In this document: positions 23,591-33,400 of the stretch, one piece after another | Position numbering within the stretch: the first letter of the stretch is position 1 | How the letters are laid out: every line of letters begins with the position of its first letter | Notes under the pieces: generated by a model | Database searches by the model: none | What the model saw: the letters and a program-made list of their open reading frames with translations, nothing else | What the model was told of the DNA's origin: nothing | Program-made: the position numbers and the translations under genes | NCBI GenBank assembly: GCA_018398585.1 | Contig: JAGTTD010000011.1 | Span: 20,699,346 to 20,763,345 of the forward strand | Source of the DNA: Simmondsia chinensis | Lineage: Eukaryota > Streptophyta > Magnoliopsida > Caryophyllales > Simmondsiaceae | DNA length: 64,000 bases | Reading direction: 5' to 3'

Positions 23591-24165
23591 TGTTGATATA
23601 TTTTCAAATTATGTAATGAAATTTGTGAATGAAGTGTTTTGAAGTTGGTCCCAAATGTCTGTTCTAAGTGTTTAGATATGTTTTGATGTGTGTTGGGATG
23701 TGTGTCGACACACATTCTTACAGAAACAGGGATGTAGAGGTGTGTGTCGACACACAAGGCCCATGCGTCGACACATAGATCAACAGAACCGAGTCTGCAG
23801 AACTATGTGTCGACACACAGGGAGAATTTTTCCCAGTTTTCGAGCGATAACGTCCCGGGTTTTGCACCCCTTTTTTGGGGTATGTTTTGGGATGTCTTCT
23901 TTCACTTGATCTATTATATATTCCCCACCAATTTGATTGATGAAGGATGATGAAAAAGTGTCTTTGCATTTGAAAAATGGTCATTCTCTTACATCTCCAT
24001 ATATCTCCCTTTACATACTTTCACTCCACTTTACTTGGTTATCGTTGTATCCCCGAGACTATTTCACGCCCTGAAATAAGTCTTAAGGAAAGTGACTTCA
24101 TGCCTCGAAACCTGAAGATCGGATAGTTACCCATTTTCTTGATTTTACAAGTGTTAACACCAACA
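23591..24165 (+). repeat. 3' LTR of the copia remnant, with clustered palindromes
   Basis: It starts TGTTGATATATT after a purine tract and ends TTAACACCAACA. It contains a TATTATATATT core-promoter-like word near 23911. The U3 part carries four copies of a TGTGTCGACACA palindrome (23699-23714, 23741-23756, 23763-23776, 23806-23819). Near 24076 the U5 block AAGTCTTAAGGAAAGTGAC matches the equivalent block of the LTRs at 29207 and 34965. It abuts a LINE fragment with no spacer. Confidence 0.75.
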
Positions 24166-25702
24166 TTGCCTTCTGCAGATGATATAGTCCTGGCAGGCAA
24201 GTCAAGAGAAGAGGTAAATGAGAAGTTGAAAATTTGGAGAATGGCCTTGGAATCGAAAGGCTTGCAACTCAATAAATCAAAAAGCACATGGAATTTAAGT
24301 TAGAGTTATTTACATTAGGAAGTAACAAAAAGGACCTTGACCTTTTTGAATTATTAAAAAGGCTCCTGAGTTTTTACTGTATTAATAAAAAGGCTTATCT
24401 CGAGAATGACGACATCATTTTTTATCGATAGAGCTGATGTGACAATTGCTTTTTATTAATGGTACAATAAAATGACCTAAAGTGCGCTTTACTTCACAAG
24501 CATGGCAATCAAATTTCGCTTAGTTTGTTTCAAAATATAGCTATTAAATGGTATTTGTGTTATTTTGAGTGTACCGTTAATAAAAACATAGCGATCACCT
24601 CAACTCTGTTGACTAAAAATTACATCATCAAGTCGGAGAGAAGCCTTTTTGTTAATGGGACAAAAACTTAGGGGCTTTTTTATTAATAGATTAAAAACTT
24701 AGGGGCTTTTTTATACTTCAAAAAGGTCAAGGTCCTTTCTATTATTTCAAAAAACGTTAGGGTATTAAAATGTAAATAATCCTTGAAGTTATGTACCACA
24801 ACCATACTAAGCGTAGAAGCCGTGAAGATTGGGTCAGAATGCATATTGAAAAAAGAATATTTCAAATATTTAGGCTCTATGGTGCAGCAAGACGGCGGAG
24901 TGGAGAAGGATGTCAACAACCGGAATAAAACAGGATGGCATAAGTAGAAAATGGCTTCTCAGTGCTATGAAAGTTTCCGATAAAGTTAAAGGAAAAATAC
25001 TATAAGACGGGTGTGAGACCGGCCATGTTACATGGTGCAAAATGTTGGCCAGTTAAACGACAACACACGTAGAAGTTGAAGGTGGCGGAGATGAGGATGT
25101 TAGGTGAATGTGTGATCATACAAGGACGGATGAATAAGAAATGACGTTATAAAAAGAAGATTAGGTGTGGCTCGAATTGAGGACAAGTTAAAGGGGCAAT
25201 GTCTGCACGGTTTGGACATGTTACGAGGAGCTCGACCACTATCCTTGTTAGAAGATGTGAACAACTTCATATTATACACATGAGGAGAGGCAGAGGAAGG
25301 CAAAAAAAAAGTTGGATGGAGACAATTAGACAAAACATCATTCACCTAAACCTTAATGAGAAGATAACTTTTAATAAAGCTAAGTGGCAAGTTATAATAC
25401 ATGTAGTAGACATAGCAGTTTGGGATAGAGGAGCATGACGAAGTTAGTTCATTGTACCCGTAGGCTTACATATTTGCTATTGTTGTCACCCTATTGTTGC
25501 TTGTTGCTTGCATGCTTTATTGTTGCTTTTTTTTTTGTTCTTGCTTTTTAGGGTTGTGGGCCCTCGGATACAATCTTTCTTTAGGGTAGCACCATGAATA
25601 GGTAAGGCTGCGTACATTGACTCCCCCCCACAAAATCACAAAGAGACCCTGCTTTGGCAGGAGCTCTTGTGACATTGGGTTTGTTGTTGTCGTTGTTGTG
25701 AA
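24166..25702 (+). pseudogene. RTE-type LINE 3' half, interrupted by a MITE
   Basis: It starts at an ADDIVLAGKSREEVNEKL block, the reverse transcriptase catalytic box, where the usual FADD has become SADD. After the MITE (24303-24782) it resumes with KIGSECILKKEYFKYLGSMV and QQDGGVEKDVNNR, then the same C-terminal region as the copy at 13071. The 3' UTR ends in a TTG array at about 25681-25699. Several stops and frameshifts are present. The left end coincides with the end of the copia 3' LTR, so the 5' part was lost or lies elsewhere. Confidence 0.85.
24303..24782. mobile_element. Mutator-like MITE inserted in the LINE
   Basis: Ends are GAGTTATTTACATT and, on the other strand, GGATTATTTACATT. 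The flanking 9-mers TTTAAGTTA (24294-24302) and TTGAAGTTA (24783-24791) match at 8 of 9 positions, and removing the insert rejoins the LINE sequence. A 9-bp duplication and G...C ends fit a non-autonomous MULE. A second inner pair of inverted repeats, AAAAAGGACCTTGACC against AGGTCAAGGTCCTTTC, extends the terminal repeat. No ORF. Confidence 0.75.
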
Positions 25703-25791
25703 GTTCTTGATAATTCCCCTCACTTGTAAGACCTCAAAAATCACACCCCTTGCCTTCTCTACTCCAATTAAGAGCTCGGGATCATCCACCT

Positions 25792-26110
25792 GCTCTGATA
25801 CCATGTCTAGTTGGAGCCAACAATCATTGAAGAGGCATTTAGAGCAACGAATTCAATGCATCTCTCTTTTTGAGGATACGATGCCAACGAGCAAGAGCTC
25901 GGTATCATCCACCTGCTCTGATACCATGTTAAATTTACTTGAGGCAAAATATAAATAAGAACCAAAAGAAAGGTTGAAATTGGATGATTATTTACATTCC
26001 CATTACAAAAGGTTGAAATTGGATGATTATTTACATTGCCATTACAACCTATTTATACTACATACAAGAATACAGGAAGACTTGTAAGATTTTAAGATCC
26101 CATACAATAC
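25792..26110 (-). mobile_element. LTR remnant with two primer-binding sites
   Basis: On the minus strand TGGTATCAGAGC occurs twice, at 25792-25803 and 25915-25926, each inside a repeated 36-bp block. The second abuts an LTR-like edge (plus strand TGTTAAATTTACTTG at 25927). The LTR part contains a 38-bp tandem repeat (AAAGGTTGAAATTGGATGAT) and a minus-strand TATAAATAGG near 26050. There is no coding sequence and the far end is not defined, so this is a truncated 5' LTR-leader fragment. Confidence 0.65.
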
Positions 26111-26650
26111 ACTAAAAAAAAAAAAAAAAAAAAGCAATAAAGTTAATAAAAGAACTTATTGATGGCTATGAAGGCCTTAAATGGTCTTAAGGATGGCGAA
26201 GAGCAATCATTAATGAGCCTTTTTTTGACGTGAAATGACAATAATGTAAAATACGAGATTCGTGAAGATATCTGAATTCGAAGGAATTTAAATATATTTG
26301 TAGCTTTTAAATTATTTAGTTATTAGTTTATTTTTAGGATTTATTGAGTTAGATTAGATTTAGATTATTTAGGATTATCATGTATTTGAGTTAGATTTTG
26401 ATTTTACTTTAGCTTCCTTTCTTGTTCTAATTAATAATTTTTAGGTTTTCTATTTCTATAAATAAGGACCTCAGGTTGTTCTAGGAGATAACTTCTTCCT
26501 AATTATTTAATAAAGTTTTTTGTTATTTTCCCAAGTTCAGGGATTTCTTTCGATGGATTCCGAATACATCCGTTCGACCGAAATTCGAGTGACCCCGTTC
26601 ATATGTTTTACGAACTTAACAATTGTAAAACCTGCTTCCATCTTGTGTCA

Positions 26651-26662
26651 TGGTATTAGAGC
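26651..26662 (+). promoter_or_regulatory. Primer-binding site of the non-autonomous LTR element
   Basis: TGGTATTAGAGC, a C-to-T variant of the initiator Met tRNA complement, sits directly against the 5' LTR edge (CTTGTGTCA). Confidence 0.75.
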
Positions 26663-26702
26663 AAGTTCCGTTCCACCACTTTTATTACAACCGCCACCAT
26701 CA

Positions 26703-27356
26703 TGTTACAGCCCAAAAAGAGCTAAAAAGGAAGACACAAAATGTACCAATTTATATACTAGAGGGGCTGCTCCACCCATTGCCAATTGGTTTTGGGATGG
26801 AACCTCCTTTTGTCTGTATCATTGGTATCAGAGCCGTCGATCCTCGGATCGATTCCAAGGGGCTCGGGTTCGGTATGGGACGGACCCTGCTCCGGAGTCG
26901 TGCTCGGTCCGGTATGGGACGGACCGTGCCCGATGGACGTACTGGACAAACCACTTACACGGGCCTAAGTTTCGGAAAGGGCTACCTAGGAGAGGGCTAC
27001 CTAGAGTAGGGTGAAGCCGTCCTGAGAAAAGGGCTACCTAACTCAGAGTGAAGCTACCTAGAGTGAAGCCGTCCAGGGGGAAAAGGGCTACCTAGGAGAG
27101 GGCTACCTAGAGTAGAGTGAAGCCGTCTAGAGAAAAGGGCTACCTACTCAGAGTGAAGCTACCTAGAGTGACAGCCGTCGAGGACGACGGTTGCGGAGCG
27201 TGGTGGTTTGTTACAGCCCAAAAAGAGCTAAAAAGGAAAAATAAGTATCCCACATCGGTGGGAAGACACAAAATGTACCAATTTATGTACTAGAGCGGCT
27301 ACTTCACCCATTGCCAATTGGTTTTGGGATAGAACCTCCTTTAGTCTATATAACAT
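26703..27356 (+). mobile_element. 654-bp TRIM element, TSD CATCA
   Basis: Terminal direct repeats at 26703-26822 (120 bp) and 27209-27356 (148 bp) begin TGTTACAGCCCAAAAAGAGC. The 5' repeat is followed at once by TGGTATCAGAGC (26823-26834), the initiator Met tRNA primer site. CATCA flanks both ends (26698-26702 and 27357-27361). The length difference is a 27-bp block containing TATCCCACATCGGTGGG, present only in the 3' repeat. Total size and lack of coding capacity define a TRIM (terminal-repeat retrotransposon in miniature), mobilised by other elements' enzymes. It is nested just inside the 5' LTR of the 26226-29162 element. Confidence 0.88.
26971..27187. repeat. 106-bp tandem repeat of GGGCTACCTAG words inside the TRIM
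   Basis: Two units of about 106 bp (GCTACCTAGGAGAGGGCTAC at 26981 and again near 27087) are themselves built from shorter GGGCTACCTAG and GTGAAGC words. The array fills most of the TRIM interior between the primer site and the 3' terminal repeat. Confidence 0.75.
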
Positions 27357-27361
27357 CATCA

Positions 27362-28033
27362 CCGTTGTTATCAACACCATCACTTCTTCCGAATCCATGA
27401 TTCAAACATGAAACCCCCAAATCCAGTTAAAACTCTTGATTCAAAGATTAAACCCCCAAAACCATTAGAAATCCACCGAACTTAGATCTGACAGCCCCAG
27501 CCTCATCACAACCGCCATCAGCCGTTGTCTTGTCGTCCCCTGTTGACCACCATAACCTGCCGCCGACATGTCCTAGATATGAAAACCTTTGGCCAACCAT
27601 CTACCACAATTGAAACCCTAGAATTCCAATACGACCTTGACCTTGATCGTCACCTGTCACTCCACATTTGAACTCAAGAGCTTTTGGTCCTCGACCCTCC
27701 ACCAGTGCCGCCACTGTCACCCGACATTGCACCTCAACTCTATCACGGTCCTTAAGGACGATAGCAGGATTGCTTTGAATCTAGGATTTGCTTAAAACTT
27801 GAAATACATGATAACACTTGAAAAAAAAAGGTATACATCCTTTACATTGAATAATATTTCATATAAGATGTGTATCTAATGGAAAATCCTAAAAAAAGGC
27901 TCGAGAAAAATCACAAGGGGACTGAATATTGGTTATGAGGAGATTCAGATGATAGATCTTTAATAGTAACAATTCACAAAGTTTCCTATATGGAACAATT
28001 CGTCGTTATGGATATATAGAAACTATTACTTAG
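27362..28033 (+). other. Non-coding leader part of the non-autonomous LTR element
   Basis: CACC/CATC-rich DNA (27362-27730) followed by AT-rich sequence. No frame is long enough or similar enough to assign. It lies between the nested TRIM and the decayed coding region. Confidence 0.4.
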
Positions 28034-28759
28034 GTTTTTGATACTTATTTTGCATGTATACAATTTTACTATCGTGATGATGCCATCTATGCAAAGCAAG
28101 AACAACAAGGGGCATACATCTATTATGGTTGTTGTCAGCTTGATATTGAGCTTGCTAGTAAATTGAAGCATCACGAGATCATAGGATATCTGAAGGAGAT
28201 TCTAAGTATTTGGAGCAAATATGCAAACTATGATGGCAATAATACTGTCAAAGAACCAAATAAAGCAGAAGAAAATCAATCAAAAGTACTGTAGAAGCAA
28301 TGAAAAAAGAAGAAATAAATAGTGAAGAGAGGACCTATAACATTGAAGAGTGTGGCGACAAGATTGATGAGGTATATATTGAAGTTGAGCAAAACAAATT
28401 GAAGAGTGAGAAAGAAACAAGGGATGAAGAACTCCCCATATAGAAATTGAGTTCAACAATGAAGGATATGAATGAAAGCTTATACAAGCTAATGATCTCA
28501 AGATTAAACTCTCCCATATAGCGACTGCATTCAATAATGAAGAACATGAAGAGAAGCCTATACAAGTCAATAATCTCAAGGTTGATGTAGAGCATATTAA
28601 ACATGTTCAGTTCGTTATCCCGGATAGTTTTTCGGTCAATTTTCTTGGATCCTATTCAAGGGTCTACTTTGAACATGACCAAGATCATGACCTATGATTC
28701 ACTATTTCATTTCTTTCTTCTGAAAACTCAAGGACAAGTTTTTAGGGACTGGGGGAGAA
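28034..28759 (+). pseudogene. Unassigned decayed coding region of the non-autonomous LTR element
   Basis: An 86-codon open frame without ATG (28034-28294) includes YYRDDAIYAKQEQQGAYIYY and KHHEIIGYLKEILSIWSKYA. It is followed by Glu/Lys-rich frames broken by stops and then VIPDSFSVNFLGSYSRVYFE near 28615-28680. No gag, protease or polymerase motif is seen. Codon-like structure and position suggest the remains of an element-encoded or captured protein. I do not recognise the family. Confidence 0.35.
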
Positions 28760-29206
28760 TGATGCGGTATGAGGATAATGTAAAATATGGGATTCGTGAA
28801 GACATTTGGATTAGAAGGAATTTAAATATATTTATAGCTTTTAAATTCTTCAGATATTAGTTTATCTTTAGGATTTATTGAGTTAGATTAAATTTAGATT
28901 ATAGATTTTGATTTTACTTTAGTTTCCTATTCCAATTCTAATTAATATTGTTTTGGTTTATTATTACTATGAATAGGGACCTTAGGTTACTCTAATGGAC
29001 AATTTCTTCTCGATTATTCAATAAAATATTTTATTATTTTTTCGAGTTTACAGATTTCTTTTGGTGGATTCGAAATAAGTCCGTTTGAGCAAAATTAGAG
29101 CAACACCCATTCGTGTGTCTTGTGAACTTAACAATTCTAAAACCTGCTTCCTTCGTCTGCCACTTTTGTCCTACTAACTAATGTAACTCTAATGTTAATT
29201 GAATAC

Positions 29207-30451
29207 TGTTGGTTTATTTAATAAGAATTTTACTTGCTTTATTAAAATAATAAAGAGATTTTAAAAAATAATAATATCATAAATAAAAAATTAAAAAAAA
29301 TGAAGGCATTTACAGCACCAAATGATAATTGCCCATGTTAATATGCCTAGCAACGTCTCTATGCATTGAAGATTGTGAACGTTGGCTGTGATTATTGCTT
29401 CAACGGGTCTAGATAAAATTATGATATAATATCTTTAATTTATTTTCGTTTTGTTTTGATACTCTTGATTTCACCCTATAAATAAAGGGTTGATGTGTTG
29501 TACTCAAGATTATCAAAATCGGGATTTTACTTAGAATCGATAGTGGCTTTTAGAATCGAAATTGTAGAATCGAATCGAGAATCGTAAGATTCTATTGAAT
29601 GTGTATTATAATTATTTTTTATATTAGTATCAATTATATAATTCAAAAAATTATTAATGAGACCTTTACTTATATGGGCACATATAAAAAATATAATAAA
29701 AAATTATCATGCAATATAGTATGTCATTTTATGCTACAATAATCATGAGAACTTTTAAGATAGATGCTTCTAATCAAACTTTATATTAGGTTAAAACATA
29801 GAACTAAACTTAATTTAAGTTTCTTGAATGTAAGTAATGCTTAATTAACTTTATTTTATTTCAGACTAATAAGGTAAGTTCATTTGTAATATATGTTTGG
29901 TTTTTTACATTTTAACTTATTATTTGTATACGTTGGTAGAATCGAGGTCGGATCGGTAGAATCGCTAAATTGCATTAAGAATTTATTCGTTAATTTCATG
30001 TAATATCAATAAATCGTAAGATTCTACAAAATTAAGATTTTACTTATGATTCAAATCTGTCGGCAATTATAGAATCGTAGAATCGTAAGATTCTAAGATT
30101 TTAATCGAGATTTTAATAAACATGGTTGTATTTGAGACATGAAAAAAGAGTGTATCTTAATCCTACTCACCATCTTTTACTACAATTCCCGTCTTTATAA
30201 TTTTGGGTTAAGGGTGTTTGGATAGTGCGGTTTTGGCCTGTTAGATCAGTGCAGGGTTTAAAAGTGATAGTGTTTGCTGAGCGTTGTATCATGGGGACGG
30301 CGCACTATTATACCTACTGCATCGCGTTTATCTGTAGGAGTGTGGAAACCGTCTTAAAGAAAGCGTGATTCGTGCCTTGGTCGGCTCTACTTCATCGGTA
30401 ATTCTTCATTTCCACACCATTGAGGTAATATTTTTGCTTATTTCTCCAACA
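29207..30451 (+). repeat. 5' LTR of the copia element, split by a MITE
   Basis: TG...CA ends. The core promoter word CTATAAATAAAGGG lies just upstream of the MITE insertion, so the insert separates the TATA box (near 29477) from the downstream R-U5 part that resumes at 30125. This probably altered or silenced transcription from this LTR. Confidence 0.92.
29505..30124. mobile_element. 620-bp hAT-like MITE in the copia 5' LTR
   Basis: The insert begins CAAGATTATCAAAATC and, from the right on the other strand, CATGTTTATTAAAATC. The LTR sequence GTTGTACT (29497-29504) is repeated as GTTGTATT (30125-30132), an 8-bp duplication. The intact 3' LTR shows the empty site. The body is rich in GAATCG/CGATTC words, especially near both ends, which extends the imperfect inverted repeat. 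No transposase. Confidence 0.88.
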
Positions 30452-30468
30452 GTTTTAAGACGGTTCCA
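30452..30468 (+). promoter_or_regulatory. Atypical primer-binding region, complementary to U5
   Basis: The sequence directly after the 5' LTR is GTTTTAAGACGGTTCCA, not an initiator tRNA complement. Bases 30454-30468 can pair with TGGAAACCGTCTTAAA at 30343-30358 inside U5, with one bulged A. The same U5 word is kept in the 3' LTR at 35471-35486. This could be a self-priming stem or an RNA fold; an unidentified tRNA primer is the alternative. Confidence 0.4.
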
Positions 30469-33400
30469 TGGATGTGACTATTGCCAATACTACCTCTACC
30501 ACACCTACCTCCAACGATCTTAACAAGCCTTTTCGCTTTGCCGGTGAGCATTTCAAACGATGGGCAAAAAAGGTCCTATTTTATTTAAAATTCATGAAGG
30601 TAGTGTGGATTCTCAATAATGACAATCCTAATGAAAAAGATGTCAATAACATGAATGATGAGGAAAAAAAGGAACATGCTACATTGGTAGAAAAATGGGA
30701 AAATGATGAAGAGGATTGTAAAAATTATATTCTCAATTGTCTTTTTGATGATCTTTATAATTATTATTCCATTAACTACGAAAGTGCAAAAGAAATTTGG
30801 ACGGCACTATAGGAAAAATATGAAACTGAACAAGCTGGGGTGAAAAAGTATGCTTGTAGCAAATTTTTCCGCTTCCAAATGTAGAGGATAAATTCGTCCA
30901 AATACAAACACGAGAACTTCTCAATCTTGTTAATGACATCAAAACTGAAGGTGTCAAAATAGATGAGCAAATGCAAGTAGGTGTGATAATAGATAAACTC
31001 CCGGAGTCTTGGAAGGAATTTCAGAAAAGACTTCGTCACAACCAAAAGGAGTTAACAACCAAGAGCCTCATGGTACGACTACAATGTGAAGAAGAAGCAA
31101 GAAAACAAGACACTAATGGGGTAACTAATGGAGATCGCAGTAAGGTAAATTTTATTTCTACCCATGAAAACACTCCCAAGGGTTAAAATAACAAGTCCAA
31201 TGGACCTCGTAAAAATGGTCCTAAAAATGGTTTTAAATTCAGTTAAAAGTCTAAAAAACAAGGTAACCCACCTAATGGTCAAGGACAACATAAACGTGTT
31301 AACGTCGCTTGTTTCAGTTGTGGAAAAATGAGTCACTTTGCTAGAGATTGTCGATTTAGAAAAAATGGACCCACACCTCAAGCTAATGTGACCGAAGAGC
31401 CACTTGTGGCTATGTTAACAGAAGTTAATCTGTTAGAAAATTACGATGGATGGTGGGCTGATACGGGTGCCTCTAGACATGTTTGTCAGGATCAAAATTT
31501 GTTTAAGACCTATGCCCCTGTGGAGGTTGAGAAAAAGGTGCTACGTGGTGATTCTCACACGACTAAAGTTTTAGGCATTGGTGAGATTGAAATTAAATTT
31601 ACTTCTGGCCATGTTTTGACCCTTAAGGAAGTGTTACATACCCCTGAAATCCGCAAAAATTTAATGTCTGGATATTTGCTAAATAAAGCGGGTTTCAAAC
31701 AAACTATTGAGTCTGACCAATATGTGATCACCAAAAATAATGTCTTTGCTGGGAATGGGTATGCATGTGATGGTATGTTTAAGTTAAACGTTGAAATGAA
31801 TAAAGATAACTCAGTTTCCGTTTATATTGTTTCTTGTGCAAATACTTGGCATGCTCGTCTTTGTCATGTTAATAATAAGTATATGAACTCTATGTGTTTT
31901 CTTGGTTTAATTCCTAAACTTAGCAATAAGTTTGAAAAATGTGAGAATTGTAGCTTGACCAAGATTAGTAAAAGCCCTCACAAGTCGGTTCATAAGAATA
32001 CCGAATTATTAGAACTTATTCATTCTGACATATGCGAATTTGAAGGAATTTTAACCCGTGGTGGTAAAAGATACTTTACAACATTTATCGATGATTTCTC
32101 TAGATACACCTATGTCGACTTAATTAAAAGTAAAAGTGAAGCATTCGAAAAGTTAAAAATTTTTGTGAAAGAAGTGGAAAATCATTTTAATAAAAAGATT
32201 AAAAGTTTTAGAACTGATAGAGGTAGGGAATATGAAACTTTAGGGCTAATAGATTTTATTCGTTCGGAAGGGATAGTACATGAAGTCACTCCCGGTTACT
32301 CCCCTCCCTCAAATGGGGTGGCTGAACGTAAGACTATGACACTAATTGGCTACACCAATGCTATGATGGTTAGCGCTAGTGCACCTAAGAATTTATGGGG
32401 GGAAGAAATACTCACTGCCAACTATGTTTTTAATAGAGTGCCTCGAAAAAAGATACTCCAAATGCCTTATGAATTATGGAGAGGGAGACAACCTAACTTG
32501 AATTACCTCAAGGTTTGGGGTTGTTTAGCCTTTGCTAGGAAAACAGACCCAAAATTCCTAAATTAGGAGAAAGAGCTATTAGGTGTGTCTTTATAGGATA
32601 TGCCTTTCATAGTAAAGCATATAGATTTTTGAACTTAGAGGATAATATCGTTATAGAGACAATGGATGCTATATTTCATGAAGACAAGTTTCCTTTTAAA
32701 ACTAAAATTAATGGATATATTGAAAATTCCTCGGATGTTGAACTTGATGGTACGTTTCCGGTTGGTACTTCAACCTTAGAACCTAGAAGAAGTAAAAGGC
32801 CTAGGATTCAAAAGGATTTTGGCCTGACTATTTACTTTATAATATACAAGAACATCCTCTTATTATTGAAAGATGTCATATGTCTAGTCGAGGATGAACC
32901 TAAACCCATATAGGAAGCTCTCACTTCACCTGATTATGAATTTTGAAGAGAAGTAATTAATGAGGAACTAGACTCATTACATGCTAATAAAACATGGAAG
33001 TTAGTAGACCTACCCGAAGGCTGTAGAACTATAGGGTGTAAGTGGGTACTTAGAAGAAAATGTAAACTTGATGGCTCCGTAGATAAATTCAAGGCTAGGT
33101 TGGTAGCAAAATGTTTTACACAAAAAGAAGATATTGACTTCTTTGATACGTATTCTCCTCTAGCAAAAGTCTCTTCTATTCAGGTTTTAGTCACCACAGC
33201 CGTTGTACTTAATTTAGAATACATCAGATGGATGTAAAAACGACCTTTTTAAATGGAGACTTAGACGAGGAAATTTACATGGACCAACCTGAAGGATTTG
33301 TAGAACCAGGTAATGAACACAAAGTGTGTAGATTAATAAAATCTCAATATGGGCTCAAACAAGCCTCCAAACAATGGCATGAAAAATTCGATGCTTGTTT

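Larger units (their letters stand above)
26226..29162 (+). mobile_element. Non-autonomous LTR retrotransposon hosting a TRIM
   Basis: LTRs at 26226-26650 and 28760-29162 share ATAATGTAAAATA, GATTCGTGAAGA, AGGATTTATTGAGTTAGATT and AACTTAACAATT in order. A primer site TGGTATTAGAGC (one change from the consensus) follows the 5' LTR at 26651, and GACTGGGGGAGAA precedes the 3' LTR. Flanks TTTTT and CTTTT are compatible with a 5-bp duplication. Without the nested TRIM the interior is about 1.5 kb and encodes no RT or integrase, only decayed short frames. It is a LARD-like derivative whose parent is not in the window. Confidence 0.78.

Noticed and set aside
23698..23820. CRISPR-like array of palindromic repeats
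   Set aside because: Spacing and length of the four palindromes are irregular, they lie in an LTR of a plant genome, and no cas gene exists here.
23554..23984. Frames with repeated STHG/CVDTH words as a repeat protein
   Set aside because: They arise from the TGTGTCGACACA palindromes in the LTR read in several frames, not from a gene.
26751..27009. Arg/Gly-rich frames on both strands
   Set aside because: They overlap the TRIM terminal repeat and primer site; non-coding.
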